Assembly: GCA_012515235.1 (NCBI GenBank)
Contig: JAAYYU010000110.1
Location: 1 to 64,000 of the forward strand
Direction: 5' to 3'
Length of the DNA stretch: 64,000 bases
Source: Candidatus Anammoximicrobium sp.
GTDB taxonomy: Bacteria > Planctomycetota > Planctomycetia > Pirellulales > Pirellulaceae
The position numbers and the translations under genes were made by a program. The notes beneath the pieces are model-generated. The model was given only the letters and a program-made list of their open reading frames with translations. It was not told the origin of the DNA and made no database searches. Shown one piece after another: positions 37,260 through 47,255 of this stretch. Every line of letters begins with the position of its first letter. Position 1 is the first letter of the stretch.

Positions 37260-38036
37260 CTAGTTCAGTCCGTCGAAGCAGCAGGCGCGAGTTTCCTGGC
37301 CGGATTCCTGAGGGACGCCGGTGACCCGCTCCATCAGCCAGGCGTTCATGTCCGCCAGCATCGCTGTCGTCAACTCGTCGGCGCACGGGTACTGCCGCAG
37401 CGTGACGTGCAGCGAGGCCGCGTGAAACAGCCGCAGCTCGTCGCAACTTTGCTGGAGCGGATATTCCAGCGAGTCCCGCCCTTGGGCGATGAAGATCGGC
37501 AACTGGCGGATTTGCCGCAGCCGTGCCAGCGGCGACAGTCCTTCCGGAAACGCGCCGCCGATCGACAGCACGCCGGCAAACCGCTCGGGATGCTGCAGAC
37601 CCAGTCGCAGCGCCATGGTGCCGCCGCACTGAAAGCCGGCCAGAAAAATGCGGTCCTCGGCCACGTGATAGCGGTGGCACGCGAGGTCGATGCTCTCAAA
37701 GACCCGCTGCTCGGCCTGCTCGATGGCGTGCAGCGTCTGGCTCCAGCGAAATCCCAATTCGCCGGGCAACGGCCCGCTGCAACCGCAGGGACCGGCGGCC
37801 ACGTAATTCTGCAGGCTGAGGTGCGGCATGATCCGCCCCAGCTGCCGCTGGTCATCGCCAGGCCCGTGCAGCCAGATCAACAGCGGGTAGGCGTAGTTGA
37901 GTTCGTAGTGGTGGGGAGCGAACAACGCGCAATCCAGACTGCGGGATGGAAACAGGTCGCCCATCGCGCGGTCGAGGCGGGAGACGGATCGAGGCGGCGT
38001 CTTGACCCGAGGGGTCCAAGGTTGCATGCGATTCAT
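37260..38036 (-). CDS. alpha/beta-hydrolase (phospholipase/carboxylesterase-like) with altered catalytic triad
   Basis: The 258-residue protein has the alpha/beta-hydrolase core: YPLLIWLHGPGDDQRQ (oxyanion strand), RIFLAGFQCGGTMALRLGL (nucleophile elbow) and LPIFIAQGRDSLEYP (acid, Asp188). The nucleophile elbow is G134-F-Q-C137-G, so Ser is replaced by Cys, as in dienelactone hydrolases. The catalytic His position, normally GHE, reads CADEL (Asp220-Glu221). With Cys and no His, ordinary esterase activity is doubtful. Starts at 38036 or 38027 are possible. It lies downstream of mdh on the same strand with 173 bases between; no functional link is obvious. Confidence 0.8.
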   Translation of the reverse strand: MNRMQPWTPRVKTPPRSVSRLDRAMGDLFPSRSLDCALFAPHHYELNYAYPLLIWLHGPGDDQRQLGRIMPHLSLQNYVAAGPCGCSGPLPGELGFRWSQTLHAIEQAEQRVFESIDLACHRYHVAEDRIFLAGFQCGGTMALRLGLQHPERFAGVLSIGGAFPEGLSPLARLRQIRQLPIFIAQGRDSLEYPLQQSCDELRLFHAASLHVTLRQYPCADELTTAMLADMNAWLMERVTGVPQESGQETRACCFDGLN

Positions 38037-38210
38037 GGCATCGAATGAAGGCTGATCGTCGTGGATGAAGGGTAGGTGCCGGGGTTGTAAACGAGTTGCC
38101 AGTATCTGTCAATGTCAACTGGTTCCAAGCGCCGCCGACAACCGGCGCTCGGCGTTTGCAGGGACTGACCGGGCAGCGCGGCGCGGTCCGTTCCCCCATC
38201 GGACTTCGTG

Positions 38211-39469
<1,259 letters not shown>

Positions 39470-39497
39470 TTGACAATTTTCTGAATCGCGTTATGAG
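39470..39497 (+). promoter_or_regulatory. candidate sigma-70-type promoter
   Basis: TTGACA (39470-39475) matches the -35 consensus perfectly, and TATGAG (39492-39497) matches four of six -10 bases after a 16-base spacer. It would drive the pseudokinase gene with a leader of about 125 bases. The bases around it are less GC-rich than their surroundings. Confidence 0.45.
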
Positions 39498-39628
39498 GGG
39501 GCCTGCCGACGCGTTCCGCCGAGCGTTACACTGGGAGCAGGACCAGCCCAACGGGAAACGCACTTTCGCGCAGCGTCCCGGCTGGTGCTCGGCTTTCACT
39601 CGCCGCTGCGTGGAGACTGGGACGCCCT

Positions 39629-42151
39629 ATGGCCGCATCGCTTCCGGAATTCTGGCAACTGTTGCTGGACAGCCAACTGGTCAGCGCCGAACAGGGCCAG
39701 CAGTTGATCGCCAGCTTCAGCCAGGTCAAAGGCACCGCCCATCAAGGCCACGCGCGGACGTTGGCCGAGTGGCTGATCTCGCGCGGCGTGGTGACGCGTT
39801 ACCAGGCGATGGTCCTGATGGCCGGCCGCTCCGGGCCGTTCTTCTACGGCGACTACAAGCTGTACGATCGTCTCGAAAGCGGCGCGCTGGCCGGCATGTT
39901 TCGCGCCGTCCACGTGCCCACGCAACACCCCGTGGTGCTGCAGTTTCTGACCGGCCCCGCCACCCAGGATCCGCAGCAATGGGCGGCGCTGGCGCCGCAA
40001 TTGAAGCAGCACAGCTCGATCCAGCATCCGCACCTGCAGCGTTGTTTCGAGGCCGTGGATCTGACCTCCTACCGGTTCCTGGTCGTGGAGGATTTGCGCG
40101 GCCAAAGTTTGGATCAACTGCTTTTGGGCGGACAACGCTTGACGCCCGCCGAGGCTTGCCGCTGCGTGCGCTGCGCCGCCCTGGGACTGATGCCTTTGCA
40201 CCAGCGGGGACTGATCCACGGCGACATTCGCCCGGCCCGGTTGTGGCTCGAACAGGGCGGCAACGTCAAGCTGCTGCGGGAGCCGGTCAGCGGTTTTGCG
40301 CCCGTGTTCTTGTCGCGGCCGGACGTTAGCGGACTGCTGACGCTACGGGCCGACTACCTGGCGCCCGAATTCCTGCAGGAAGGCAAGCAGCCCGACGCGC
40401 TGACGGACATCTACGCCTTGGGCTGCACGCTGTACGAGTTGCTTGCGGGCCAGCCGCCGTTTCCGGCCGCCGAGCTGCGCGCCAAAATGCACCTGCACGC
40501 CACGCAGCCGATTCAGTCTTTGGAGGCGGCCGGCGTTCCCCAGGCACTGACGCAAGTCGTCACGTACCTGATGGCCAAGAATCCAGCGGTCCGCTACCAG
40601 CACCTGAACCAGGTGATCGCGCAGATCAGTCCCTTTGTGGACGCCAGCCGCTTGAACGTGGCCTCGCCCAAGCCGCCGGCGACGCAGGCGGCCTACGAAC
40701 GCGCGCTGCAGCCGCGCCGTGCCCCCGCCGATGCGACGCCGCCCGGCCCCGCGGGCTTGCCGGGCGCCCGGCCTGCGGCCGCGGCCGCCCCTGCCCCCGG
40801 GACCGCGAGCGGGCAAGGAACCCCGGCTGCGACGGCCGCTGCCGGCTCGGTCCTCCAGGGGCGTCAACGCCACAAACCCAACCAACAACGGCTGTTGTTT
40901 CAAGTGGGCATCGGCGTCGGCGCCGTGTTGCTGCTGCTGATCGTGCTGCTCTTGCTGAACAGCGGTTCCGAGCAGCAGCCCGTCAAGCCGGGCGGCAGCG
41001 CCGGTCCGCGCGGCGAAACGCCTGTCGGCAGCCCTCCGGCCGAATCCAGCAGGCCGGCCAAGTCGCCGCCTGCGGCCGAGACGTCTTCGCGATCGGTTCA
41101 GGAGGGTCCGTTCGAGATCGTGGCCGACGACGGCAAGCAGCCCTGGCAGTCGCCGACCGCAGGCCAGGCCGTCTCGCTGCGCTATCTGCCGACGGGCGGA
41201 CAAGTGTTTCTGATCGCTCGGCCAGCGGCTCTGCTGGCCAGCCCCGAAGGCCCGCGCGTGGTGCAGGCGCTGGGACCCGCCTTTGCCGGCGCCCAGGCGG
41301 CCTGGGAGGCGGCGGCTGGAGTGCCGCTGAGCCAGATCGAGCAACTGATCGTCAGTTTCCAGGATCGCGGCGATCCCTTGCCCCGGACGACACTGGTCGT
41401 CCGGCCGAAGACGCCTGTCACCAAGGAGTCGCTATTGCCGAAACTGGGCGCTGCCGGCGCTGGGGCGAGCGCCGGCTCGGGCTCGGCGGAAGTCTTCGCG
41501 GGAAACAACGGCTGGTTCTATTTCCTGCCCGCGGAGGAACAGGGCGGCGTGCTGGTCATCGGCCGGGCCGAGGAAATCAAGGAAGTCAGCGACGCCCAGG
41601 GAGCGCCGCCGGTGCTCCCCGCGGCGCTGGAGAAGCTGTTGCGAGCGTCGGACGACCAGCGGCACGTGACGGTCCTGCTGGCCCCCAACGAGTTGGCTGC
41701 CAATTTCTGCCGTGACGGCCGGCCGTGGTCGTTTTGCGATCCCCGCCGGGTCCGCGAGCCCGTGGACTGGTTCCTGAGCGATGCCCAAGCGGCGGTGTTC
41801 AGCGTGCATGTCACCCAGGTGACCTATGTCGAACTGACGTTTGTCCGCAGGCGGGGCACCGGCCCGGTGGAAGCGATCCAGGATCGCTTGCGGCAAATGC
41901 CGGAACGGGTCGAACGCTATGTCGCCAACCTGAATCCGGCGCCGTATTGGCGGGTCGTCGCACTGCGGTTTCCGCAGATGGTCCGCTATCTGTGCGCCCA
42001 GACCCGCGTTGGCGCGGAGGGAGATTTGACCGTGGTCAACGCCGCCCTGCCGCCTGCCGCTGCTCACAATCTGATCTTTGCCACGGAGATGGCGCTGACT
42101 TCGCCGGCGCTGTCCGCAGCGCCCGTGCCAGTCCCGCCGGCTGGCCCATAA
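39629..42151 (+). CDS. membrane-anchored protein kinase-like (pseudokinase) receptor
   Basis: The 840-residue protein has a kinase-like domain at about 70-335. An N-terminal helical region (1-65, WLISRGVVTRYQA) precedes it, as in many planctomycete serine/threonine kinases. The C-lobe is recognisable (DYLAPEF, TDIYALGCTLYELLAGQPPF). Key catalytic residues are missing. The VAIK Lys is Gln105, HRDxKxxN reads H197-G-D199-I-R-P-A-R, and no DFG follows. An Ala/Pro-rich linker leads to one membrane segment (about 420-440). The C-terminal 400 residues lie outside the membrane and hold no named domain. It is probably a signalling or scaffold receptor without phosphotransfer. Confidence 0.82.
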   Translation: MAASLPEFWQLLLDSQLVSAEQGQQLIASFSQVKGTAHQGHARTLAEWLISRGVVTRYQAMVLMAGRSGPFFYGDYKLYDRLESGALAGMFRAVHVPTQHPVVLQFLTGPATQDPQQWAALAPQLKQHSSIQHPHLQRCFEAVDLTSYRFLVVEDLRGQSLDQLLLGGQRLTPAEACRCVRCAALGLMPLHQRGLIHGDIRPARLWLEQGGNVKLLREPVSGFAPVFLSRPDVSGLLTLRADYLAPEFLQEGKQPDALTDIYALGCTLYELLAGQPPFPAAELRAKMHLHATQPIQSLEAAGVPQALTQVVTYLMAKNPAVRYQHLNQVIAQISPFVDASRLNVASPKPPATQAAYERALQPRRAPADATPPGPAGLPGARPAAAAAPAPGTASGQGTPAATAAAGSVLQGRQRHKPNQQRLLFQVGIGVGAVLLLLIVLLLLNSGSEQQPVKPGGSAGPRGETPVGSPPAESSRPAKSPPAAETSSRSVQEGPFEIVADDGKQPWQSPTAGQAVSLRYLPTGGQVFLIARPAALLASPEGPRVVQALGPAFAGAQAAWEAAAGVPLSQIEQLIVSFQDRGDPLPRTTLVVRPKTPVTKESLLPKLGAAGAGASAGSGSAEVFAGNNGWFYFLPAEEQGGVLVIGRAEEIKEVSDAQGAPPVLPAALEKLLRASDDQRHVTVLLAPNELAANFCRDGRPWSFCDPRRVREPVDWFLSDAQAAVFSVHVTQVTYVELTFVRRRGTGPVEAIQDRLRQMPERVERYVANLNPAPYWRVVALRFPQMVRYLCAQTRVGAEGDLTVVNAALPPAAAHNLIFATEMALTSPALSAAPVPVPPAGP

Positions 42152-42242
42152 CAGATGACCGCACCGCGACGATTACTCCTTCCTAGCACCAAACGGGAAC
42201 CTGCCACGGAAAGTCGCTGTCTACGATGGCACGGTCGCGCGA

Positions 42243-42345
42243 AAGGGGGTCAGGCTTACAGAATTCAATTTTGGCCGAGTTTGGTACCAGCCACGCCGTA
42301 CGACTCTGCTCGGCCAAAATTGAATTCTGTAAGCCTGACCCCCTT
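42243..42345. repeat. long palindromic element, copy 1 (37-bp perfect arms)
   Basis: Bases 42243-42279 and 42309-42345 are perfect 37-bp reverse complements around a 29-base loop. The outer part of each arm is AAGGGGGTCAGGCTTACAGA, then TTCAATTTTGGCCGAG inward. A second element at 52854-52947 shares the GGGTCAGGCTTACAGA core and the TTCA-TTTT stretch, so this is a dispersed family. No coding sequence is inside, so any mobility must be supplied in trans. It sits immediately before a 5'-truncated isocitrate dehydrogenase remnant. It could be a MITE or REP-like element of a RAYT transposase; that assignment is inference. Confidence 0.85.
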
Positions 42346-42359
42346 ACTCCGCCGAAACC

Positions 42360-42967
42360 GGGAAGTTACTTCGCTCACCGCGACGGTTCGCCGGATCTTC
42401 GCCGCGGCCGCAAGAAGATCACGGTCCTGCACAAGGCTAACATCATGAAACTGACGGACGGGCTGTTCCTGCGCTGCGCCCGCAAAGTCCACCAGCAGGA
42501 GTACCCGAATATCGAATACGGCGAAATCATCATCGACGCGGGCTGCACGAAGCTGGTCCACGACCCGACGAAGTTCGACATGCTGCGGATGGAAAACCTG
42601 TACAGCGGCGTGTCAGCGACCTGTGCGCCGGACTCGTCGGCGGCCTGGGCGTCGTGCCGGGCGCCAATGACGGCGACAAAGACGCCCTGTTCGAGGCGGT
42701 CCACGGCTCCGCGGCGGACATCGCCGGCCAAGCCTGGCGAATCCGCTGGCCCTGCTCATGTCGGGCGTCAGGCTGCTGAACCATCTGGCCGACGTGCGGA
42801 ACGACGCCAGGTGCCGCCAGGTCGCCGAGCGGATCAAGGCCGCCTGCAACACGGCTCTGAAAAACGGCCAAAAGACCAGCGACCTGGGCGGGGAACTGGG
42901 CACCGCTGTCTTTGCCGAGGCGGTGATCCAGCGGCTGCGAGAGCGGCCGGCGATCCGTCAGCGGTAA
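42360..42967 (+). pseudogene. isocitrate dehydrogenase (NAD-type) remnant, truncated and frameshifted
   Basis: Three frames in turn read parts of one protein. Frame 1 (from 42411) gives [20 protein letters not shown], then [27 protein letters not shown]. Frame 3 (from 42615) gives [18 protein letters not shown], then [15 protein letters not shown]. Frame 2 (from 42740) gives [19 protein letters not shown] to the TAA at 42967. These match the C-terminal half of NAD-type isocitrate dehydrogenase. Frameshifts lie near 42612 and 42735, and the N-terminal half including the substrate arginines is absent. Weak similarity may continue upstream to about 42360 in frame 2. It cannot make enzyme. Its 5' end is close to palindromic element copy 1. 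Confidence 0.82.
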
Positions 42968-42988
42968 TTGGTCAGCGGCGATCGGTCA

Positions 42989-43876
42989 CTACAGCAATCC
43001 GTACGCGTCCAGCGTCCGGCGCAGCTTGGTCTCGCCGGCTTCGTCCAGCGGCGTCATGGGCAGCCGCAGTTCGCCGCTGTCACGTCCGATCAGCTTCATG
43101 GCCGCCTTGATCGGAATCGGATTGGTGGACAAGCCGAGCATGTCGCGGCACAGCGGGAACAGGCGGTGGTGCAGATGACGCGCCTTCTGCACGTCGCCGG
43201 CCGCAAAGGCGGCGCACAACTGAATCAGCTCGCAAGGCAGGATGTTGCCCACCACCGAGATGACGCCTTCGCCGCCGACGGACAACAACGGCAAGGTCAA
43301 GCTGTCGTCGCCGCTGAGCACGGTCAGGCCGCTGGCCGAGATAATCTGCGACGCCTGATCCAGCGACCCGGTCGCTTCCTTGACCATCGTCACGTTTTCC
43401 AATTCGCCCAGTTGGCAGATCGTGTCCGGCTCGATGTTCTTGCCCATCCGGCCGGGAATGTTGTAAATGCACAGCGGGATGCCGACCGTCTCCGCAATCG
43501 CTCGAAAGTGCCGATAGAACCCTTCCTGGGTCGGCTTGTTGTAGTACGGCCCCACCACCAGGGCCGCGTCGGCGTTTTCGTGGGCCGCCCATTTGGTCAA
43601 GCGGATCGCCTCCGACGTGGAATTGGAGCCGGTGCCCGGCATGACCTTGATCCGCCCGGCCGCCGCCTGGACGACCTCGGAAATCACTCGCTCGTGCTCC
43701 TCATGGGAAAGCGTCGGACTTTCGCCGGTCGTGCCGACGGGACAGAGGCAAGTCGTGCCCGCTTGGACCTGGAACTCGACCTGGGCCCGCAGCCTGGGGA
43801 AGTCGATCTGCCCGTCCTTGAACGGAGTGACCATAGCGACGGACAAACCGGCGAAAGCAGAACCTTTTCGAGACAT
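42989..43876 (-). CDS. dapA: 4-hydroxy-tetrahydrodipicolinate synthase
   Basis: The ATG at 43876 gives 295 residues; an in-frame ATG at 43963 would add a 29-residue tail with no homology. DapA features are all present: GTTGES (48-53), general base Tyr138 in CIYNIPGR and Schiff-base Lys166 in MVKEATG. It condenses pyruvate with aspartate semialdehyde in lysine and diaminopimelate synthesis. Wider DHDPS-family aldolases (N-acetylneuraminate lyase, KDG aldolase) share the fold, but the GTTGES and NIPGR motifs favour DapA. The gene is alone and divergent from the sulfatase gene. Confidence 0.92.
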   Translation of the reverse strand: MSRKGSAFAGLSVAMVTPFKDGQIDFPRLRAQVEFQVQAGTTCLCPVGTTGESPTLSHEEHERVISEVVQAAAGRIKVMPGTGSNSTSEAIRLTKWAAHENADAALVVGPYYNKPTQEGFYRHFRAIAETVGIPLCIYNIPGRMGKNIEPDTICQLGELENVTMVKEATGSLDQASQIISASGLTVLSGDDSLTLPLLSVGGEGVISVVGNILPCELIQLCAAFAAGDVQKARHLHHRLFPLCRDMLGLSTNPIPIKAAMKLIGRDSGELRLPMTPLDEAGETKLRRTLDAYGLL

Positions 43877-44208
43877 GGCAAAGATCCACGGTTCACGGGG
43901 TGCGCAAGTACCAGGGACCGGCCCCTCGCGGCCGATCCTCAAAGGCCCGTCATCATATCGCATCTCGCTTTCGCCGCAAGCTGGTCAAGACACGTCCCAC
44001 CGGCCCGTGGCTGCCTTCCTTGCAGTTCACGCGGGACGTGTGGTAGGGTATGCAGGCATGAGCCTGCACAGATCGTTTGCGAAAGAACTGTCGCCTCGCC
44101 CAAGCAGCCATCACGTTCCGTGGGATGATCAGCAAGGAACCCTGGACAGTTGTTTCTCGAACGACGGCAAGGTCCCTGGTCGCCCTGAATGCACGTACGG
44201 AGGAAGCC
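43877..44208. other. divergent region between dapA and sulfatase with a small palindrome
   Basis: The 332-base gap has no gene. A perfect 7-bp hairpin TGCAGGC / GCCTGCA with an ATGA loop lies at 44051-44068 and could be an operator or a small repeat. GGAGGAAGCC at 44199-44208 directly precedes the sulfatase start. Confidence 0.4.
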
Positions 44209-45693
44209 ATGTCTGCCCCAGCGAATGACCGCCTTTTTCGCCGTTGGACGTCGCGTCTTCTCTTGTCGGCGATCCTCCTTGGGGTCTGCCATCCGCTGGC
44301 GGCGGCGGAGCGGCCCAATTTGGTCTTCATCCTGACCGACAACCACGGCGCCTGGACGCTGGGCTGTTACGGCAACCCCGACATCCGCACGCCTCAGATC
44401 GACCGCCTGGCGGCCGAAGGCATCCGCTTCACGCGGGCCTTGAGCAGCAACCCCGTGTGTTCGCCGACTCGGGCGACGTTCCTGACGGGACTGCTTCCCT
44501 CCCAGCACGGCGTCCACAGCTTCCTGGGCGGCGAGCGGCCCAGCGCTCAAATGGGACCCGACGCGTATTGCACCATCCGGGAGTTCGCGTCGCTGCCCAA
44601 GATCCTCAAGCAGGCCGGCTACGTGTGCGGACTCAGCGGCAAATGGCACCTGGGCGCGAACTTGACGCCCCAGGAAGGCTTCACCAGTTGGATCACGATG
44701 CCGCACGGCGCGACGACCGAATTCTACGACGCCCAGGTCATCGAGAACGGCGCAGTCCGCAAGGAACCGAAATACCTGACCGACTTGTGGACCGAACACG
44801 GCGTCCGGTTTATCGAGGAAAACAGGGACCGCCCGTTCTTTCTGTACCTGGCCTACAACGGCCCGTACGCGCTGGGCCGGCTGCTCTTGAATCCGGCTCG
44901 AAACCGGCACGCGGAATACTACGCCGACAAAGAACTGCTCAGCTTCCCGCGCGACACCATGCACCCGTGGCAGTTTCACAACAAGGACTTTTTGAACAAT
45001 CCCACGTCGATCCGCCGCGTAGCCGCCGAGATCAGCGGCGTGGACGACGGAGTCGGCGAGATCCTTCAAGTCCTGCAGCGGTTGGGCCTGGATGAGAAAA
45101 CGCTGGTCGTGTTTGCCGGCGACCAGGGCTGGATGGGCGGCCAGAACGGGTTGTGGGGCATGGGCGACCACACGCGGCCGATCGGCGCGCACGAACTGAT
45201 GATGCAGATCCCGCTGATCTTCCGGCACACGGGCAGGATTGCGGCCGGCCAGACGAGCGACTTGCTGGTCAGCAACTACGACTTTCTTCCCACCGTGCTG
45301 AGTCATTTGGGACTCAGCGACCAACGCCCCCCGCAGTCGCCCGGTCGAGATTTCTCTCCGGTGCTGCGCGGCGAGACGACGCCTTGGGAGAACGTCGCGT
45401 TTTACGAGATGGAAAACACGCGGGCGATTCGGACAGACGGCTGGAAGTACGTGGCGCGGCATCCCGAGGGACCCTGCGAGGTGTACGACATGCAGGCCGA
45501 TCCGCAGGAACGATTCAACCAGTTCGGCCAGCCGGCGGTGACGGACAAGCAGCGGGAACTGGCCGCGCAGTTGGACGCCTTCTTCGCCCGCTATGCCGAC
45601 CCGCAGTACGATCTATGGAAGGACGGCCGCTCCAAAGCAGGCAGGCTGGGCGGGGCTGCCGGCCCCGCGGCGGCCCCGCCCCAACGTCCCTGA
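44209..45693 (+). CDS. exported sulfatase (formylglycine-dependent)
   Basis: ATG 44209 is chosen because GGAGGAAGCC precedes it and a signal peptide follows (RRWTSRLLLSAILLGVCHPL, cleaved near AAAE). Length is 494 residues. The metal site begins FILTDN (Asp44, Asn45 in place of the second Asp). The formylglycine Cys84 is in NPVCSPTRATFLTG, the complete CxPxR sulfatase signature, and SGKWHLG and GDQGWMGGQ supply further active-site residues. Type I sulfatases release sulfate from esters after a separate enzyme converts Cys84 to formylglycine. Planctomycetes hold large numbers for sulfated polysaccharides. The substrate is not predictable. It is followed by miaB after 68 bases. Confidence 0.92.
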   Translation: MSAPANDRLFRRWTSRLLLSAILLGVCHPLAAAERPNLVFILTDNHGAWTLGCYGNPDIRTPQIDRLAAEGIRFTRALSSNPVCSPTRATFLTGLLPSQHGVHSFLGGERPSAQMGPDAYCTIREFASLPKILKQAGYVCGLSGKWHLGANLTPQEGFTSWITMPHGATTEFYDAQVIENGAVRKEPKYLTDLWTEHGVRFIEENRDRPFFLYLAYNGPYALGRLLLNPARNRHAEYYADKELLSFPRDTMHPWQFHNKDFLNNPTSIRRVAAEISGVDDGVGEILQVLQRLGLDEKTLVVFAGDQGWMGGQNGLWGMGDHTRPIGAHELMMQIPLIFRHTGRIAAGQTSDLLVSNYDFLPTVLSHLGLSDQRPPQSPGRDFSPVLRGETTPWENVAFYEMENTRAIRTDGWKYVARHPEGPCEVYDMQADPQERFNQFGQPAVTDKQRELAAQLDAFFARYADPQYDLWKDGRSKAGRLGGAAGPAAAPPQRP

Positions 45694-45761
45694 GCGAGGG
45701 CCTGGAACCGGTCACGTTCCCTTTCCGCCAGCCACACGTTGCCCACTTGACCCGACGCTCG

Positions 45762-47255
45762 ATGGCCTTTCCCTCTGGAGACCCTGTTTTGACCACTGCG
45801 CCGCATCGCCTGTACATCGAAACCGTCGGCTGCCAGATGAACGTGCTGGACAGCGAAATGGTCGTAGCCAGTCTGCGGCGGCAGGGCTATGAACTGGTCG
45901 AGTCCGCCGATCAGGCCGACACGATCCTGTTCAATACGTGCAGCGTGCGGCAACACGCGGAAGACAAGATCTACAGCGCGCTGGGCCAGTTGCGGCGCCA
46001 CAAGCAGCGTCATCCCGAACAGGTCATCGGCGTGTTGGGCTGCATGGCCCAGAAGGATCAGCGGCTGATTTTCGAGCGGGCGCCGCACGTCGATCTGGTT
46101 GTCGGCCCCGGCCAGCTGCCGCAGGCGGCGGAGTTGATCGAGCGGGCGCGGGCGGGCGGCGGCCGGCAACTGGCGGTCAGCCTGGGGCGGCGCGACGGGC
46201 CGGTGGAACAAATCCGCCGCAGCCACGAGACGTTCGACCCGCTCCGCGATCCGGCCTCGCGGCCCACGCCCTTCCAGGCCTACCTGCGCATCCAAATCGG
46301 CTGCGACAAGTTCTGTACTTACTGCATCGTGCCCATGACGCGGGGGCCGGAGCAAGGCCGGCCCCCGGAAGACATCCTGGCCGAAGCCCGGCTGCTGGCC
46401 GATCAAGGCTGCAAGGAGATCACGCTGCTGGGCCAGACCGTCAATAGCTACCGCTACCACGACAGCGGCCGCACCACGCGTCTGGCCGACCTGCTGACCG
46501 CGCTGCACGACATCGAGGGAATTCAGCGGCTGAAATTCGTCACCAACTTTCCCAGAGACATGACCGCCGAACTGCTGCAGACCGTCCGCGATTTGCCCAA
46601 GTGCTCCCGCTACCTGCACGTGCCTCTGCAGAGCGGCTCGAACCGCGTCCTGCAGCGCATGAAACGCGGCTACACCGTCGAAGACTACCGGGAGATGATG
46701 GCCCGCATCCGGGAGTGGTTGCCCGAGGCCGCCGTGTCCAGCGATTTCATCGTCGGGTTCTGCGGCGAAACGGAGGACGATTTCCAGCAGTCCGTCCAGA
46801 TGGTCCGCGAATGCCGCTTCAAGAGCAGCTTTGTTTTCAAGTACAGCGAGCGGCCTGGAACGAAAGCGGCGGAGTCGCTGCCGGACGATGTGCCGGAAGA
46901 CGTCAAACGCCGCCGCAACCGGGAACTGCTGGCCCTGCAGGACGCGATCAGCGAGGAGGACAACCGGCGGTTTCTCGGCCGGCCGGTCGAGGTGCTGGTG
47001 GAAGGTCCCAGCCGGTCCGCGGAAAAACGCGGCGAGGACGGCGCGGACGGCGCGGTGCTGCAACTGACCGGGCGGACTCACTGCGATCGGATCGTCGTCT
47101 TTCCGGGCACGCGGAGCCTGATCGGCGAGATCCTGCCGATCTCGATCTGCGACTGCACCGCGCATACGCTCATCGGCCAGACGACCGCTTCCCAGGCAAG
47201 CCACGAAGTAGTCGGCCTGAGCGCGCTGCAGCCGACAGGAAAGGCCCACTCATGA
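45762..47255 (+). CDS. miaB: tRNA-2-methylthio-N6-dimethylallyladenosine synthase MiaB
   Basis: The ATG at 45762 gives 497 residues; a TTG at 45789 after GGAG is an alternative. Domain order is as expected: an N-terminal MTTase domain with conserved cysteines (TVGCQMN, NTCSVR, LGCMAQKD), the radical SAM domain with CDKFCTYC, and a C-terminal TRAM domain. The MiaB-specific LRIQIGCDKFCTYCIVPMTRG and NVRECRFK-like CRFKSSFVFKYSERPGT motifs fit. It adds a methylthio group to A37 of tRNAs reading UNN codons. Its stop overlaps the start of the adenosyltransferase gene (ATGA at 47252-47255), so the two are translationally coupled. Confidence 0.93.
   Translation: MAFPSGDPVLTTAPHRLYIETVGCQMNVLDSEMVVASLRRQGYELVESADQADTILFNTCSVRQHAEDKIYSALGQLRRHKQRHPEQVIGVLGCMAQKDQRLIFERAPHVDLVVGPGQLPQAAELIERARAGGGRQLAVSLGRRDGPVEQIRRSHETFDPLRDPASRPTPFQAYLRIQIGCDKFCTYCIVPMTRGPEQGRPPEDILAEARLLADQGCKEITLLGQTVNSYRYHDSGRTTRLADLLTALHDIEGIQRLKFVTNFPRDMTAELLQTVRDLPKCSRYLHVPLQSGSNRVLQRMKRGYTVEDYREMMARIREWLPEAAVSSDFIVGFCGETEDDFQQSVQMVRECRFKSSFVFKYSERPGTKAAESLPDDVPEDVKRRRNRELLALQDAISEEDNRRFLGRPVEVLVEGPSRSAEKRGEDGADGAVLQLTGRTHCDRIVVFPGTRSLIGEILPISICDCTAHTLIGQTTASQASHEVVGLSALQPTGKAHS

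Noticed and set aside
42226..43110. Intact 294-residue gene covering the isocitrate dehydrogenase region
   Set aside because: Homology to the enzyme moves through three frames, and the N-terminal codons fall inside the palindromic element. It is a pseudogene.
44051..44068. Operator-type palindrome before the sulfatase gene as a finding of its own
   Set aside because: A 7-bp hairpin with a 4-base loop is easily met by chance, and no second copy lies near a promoter.
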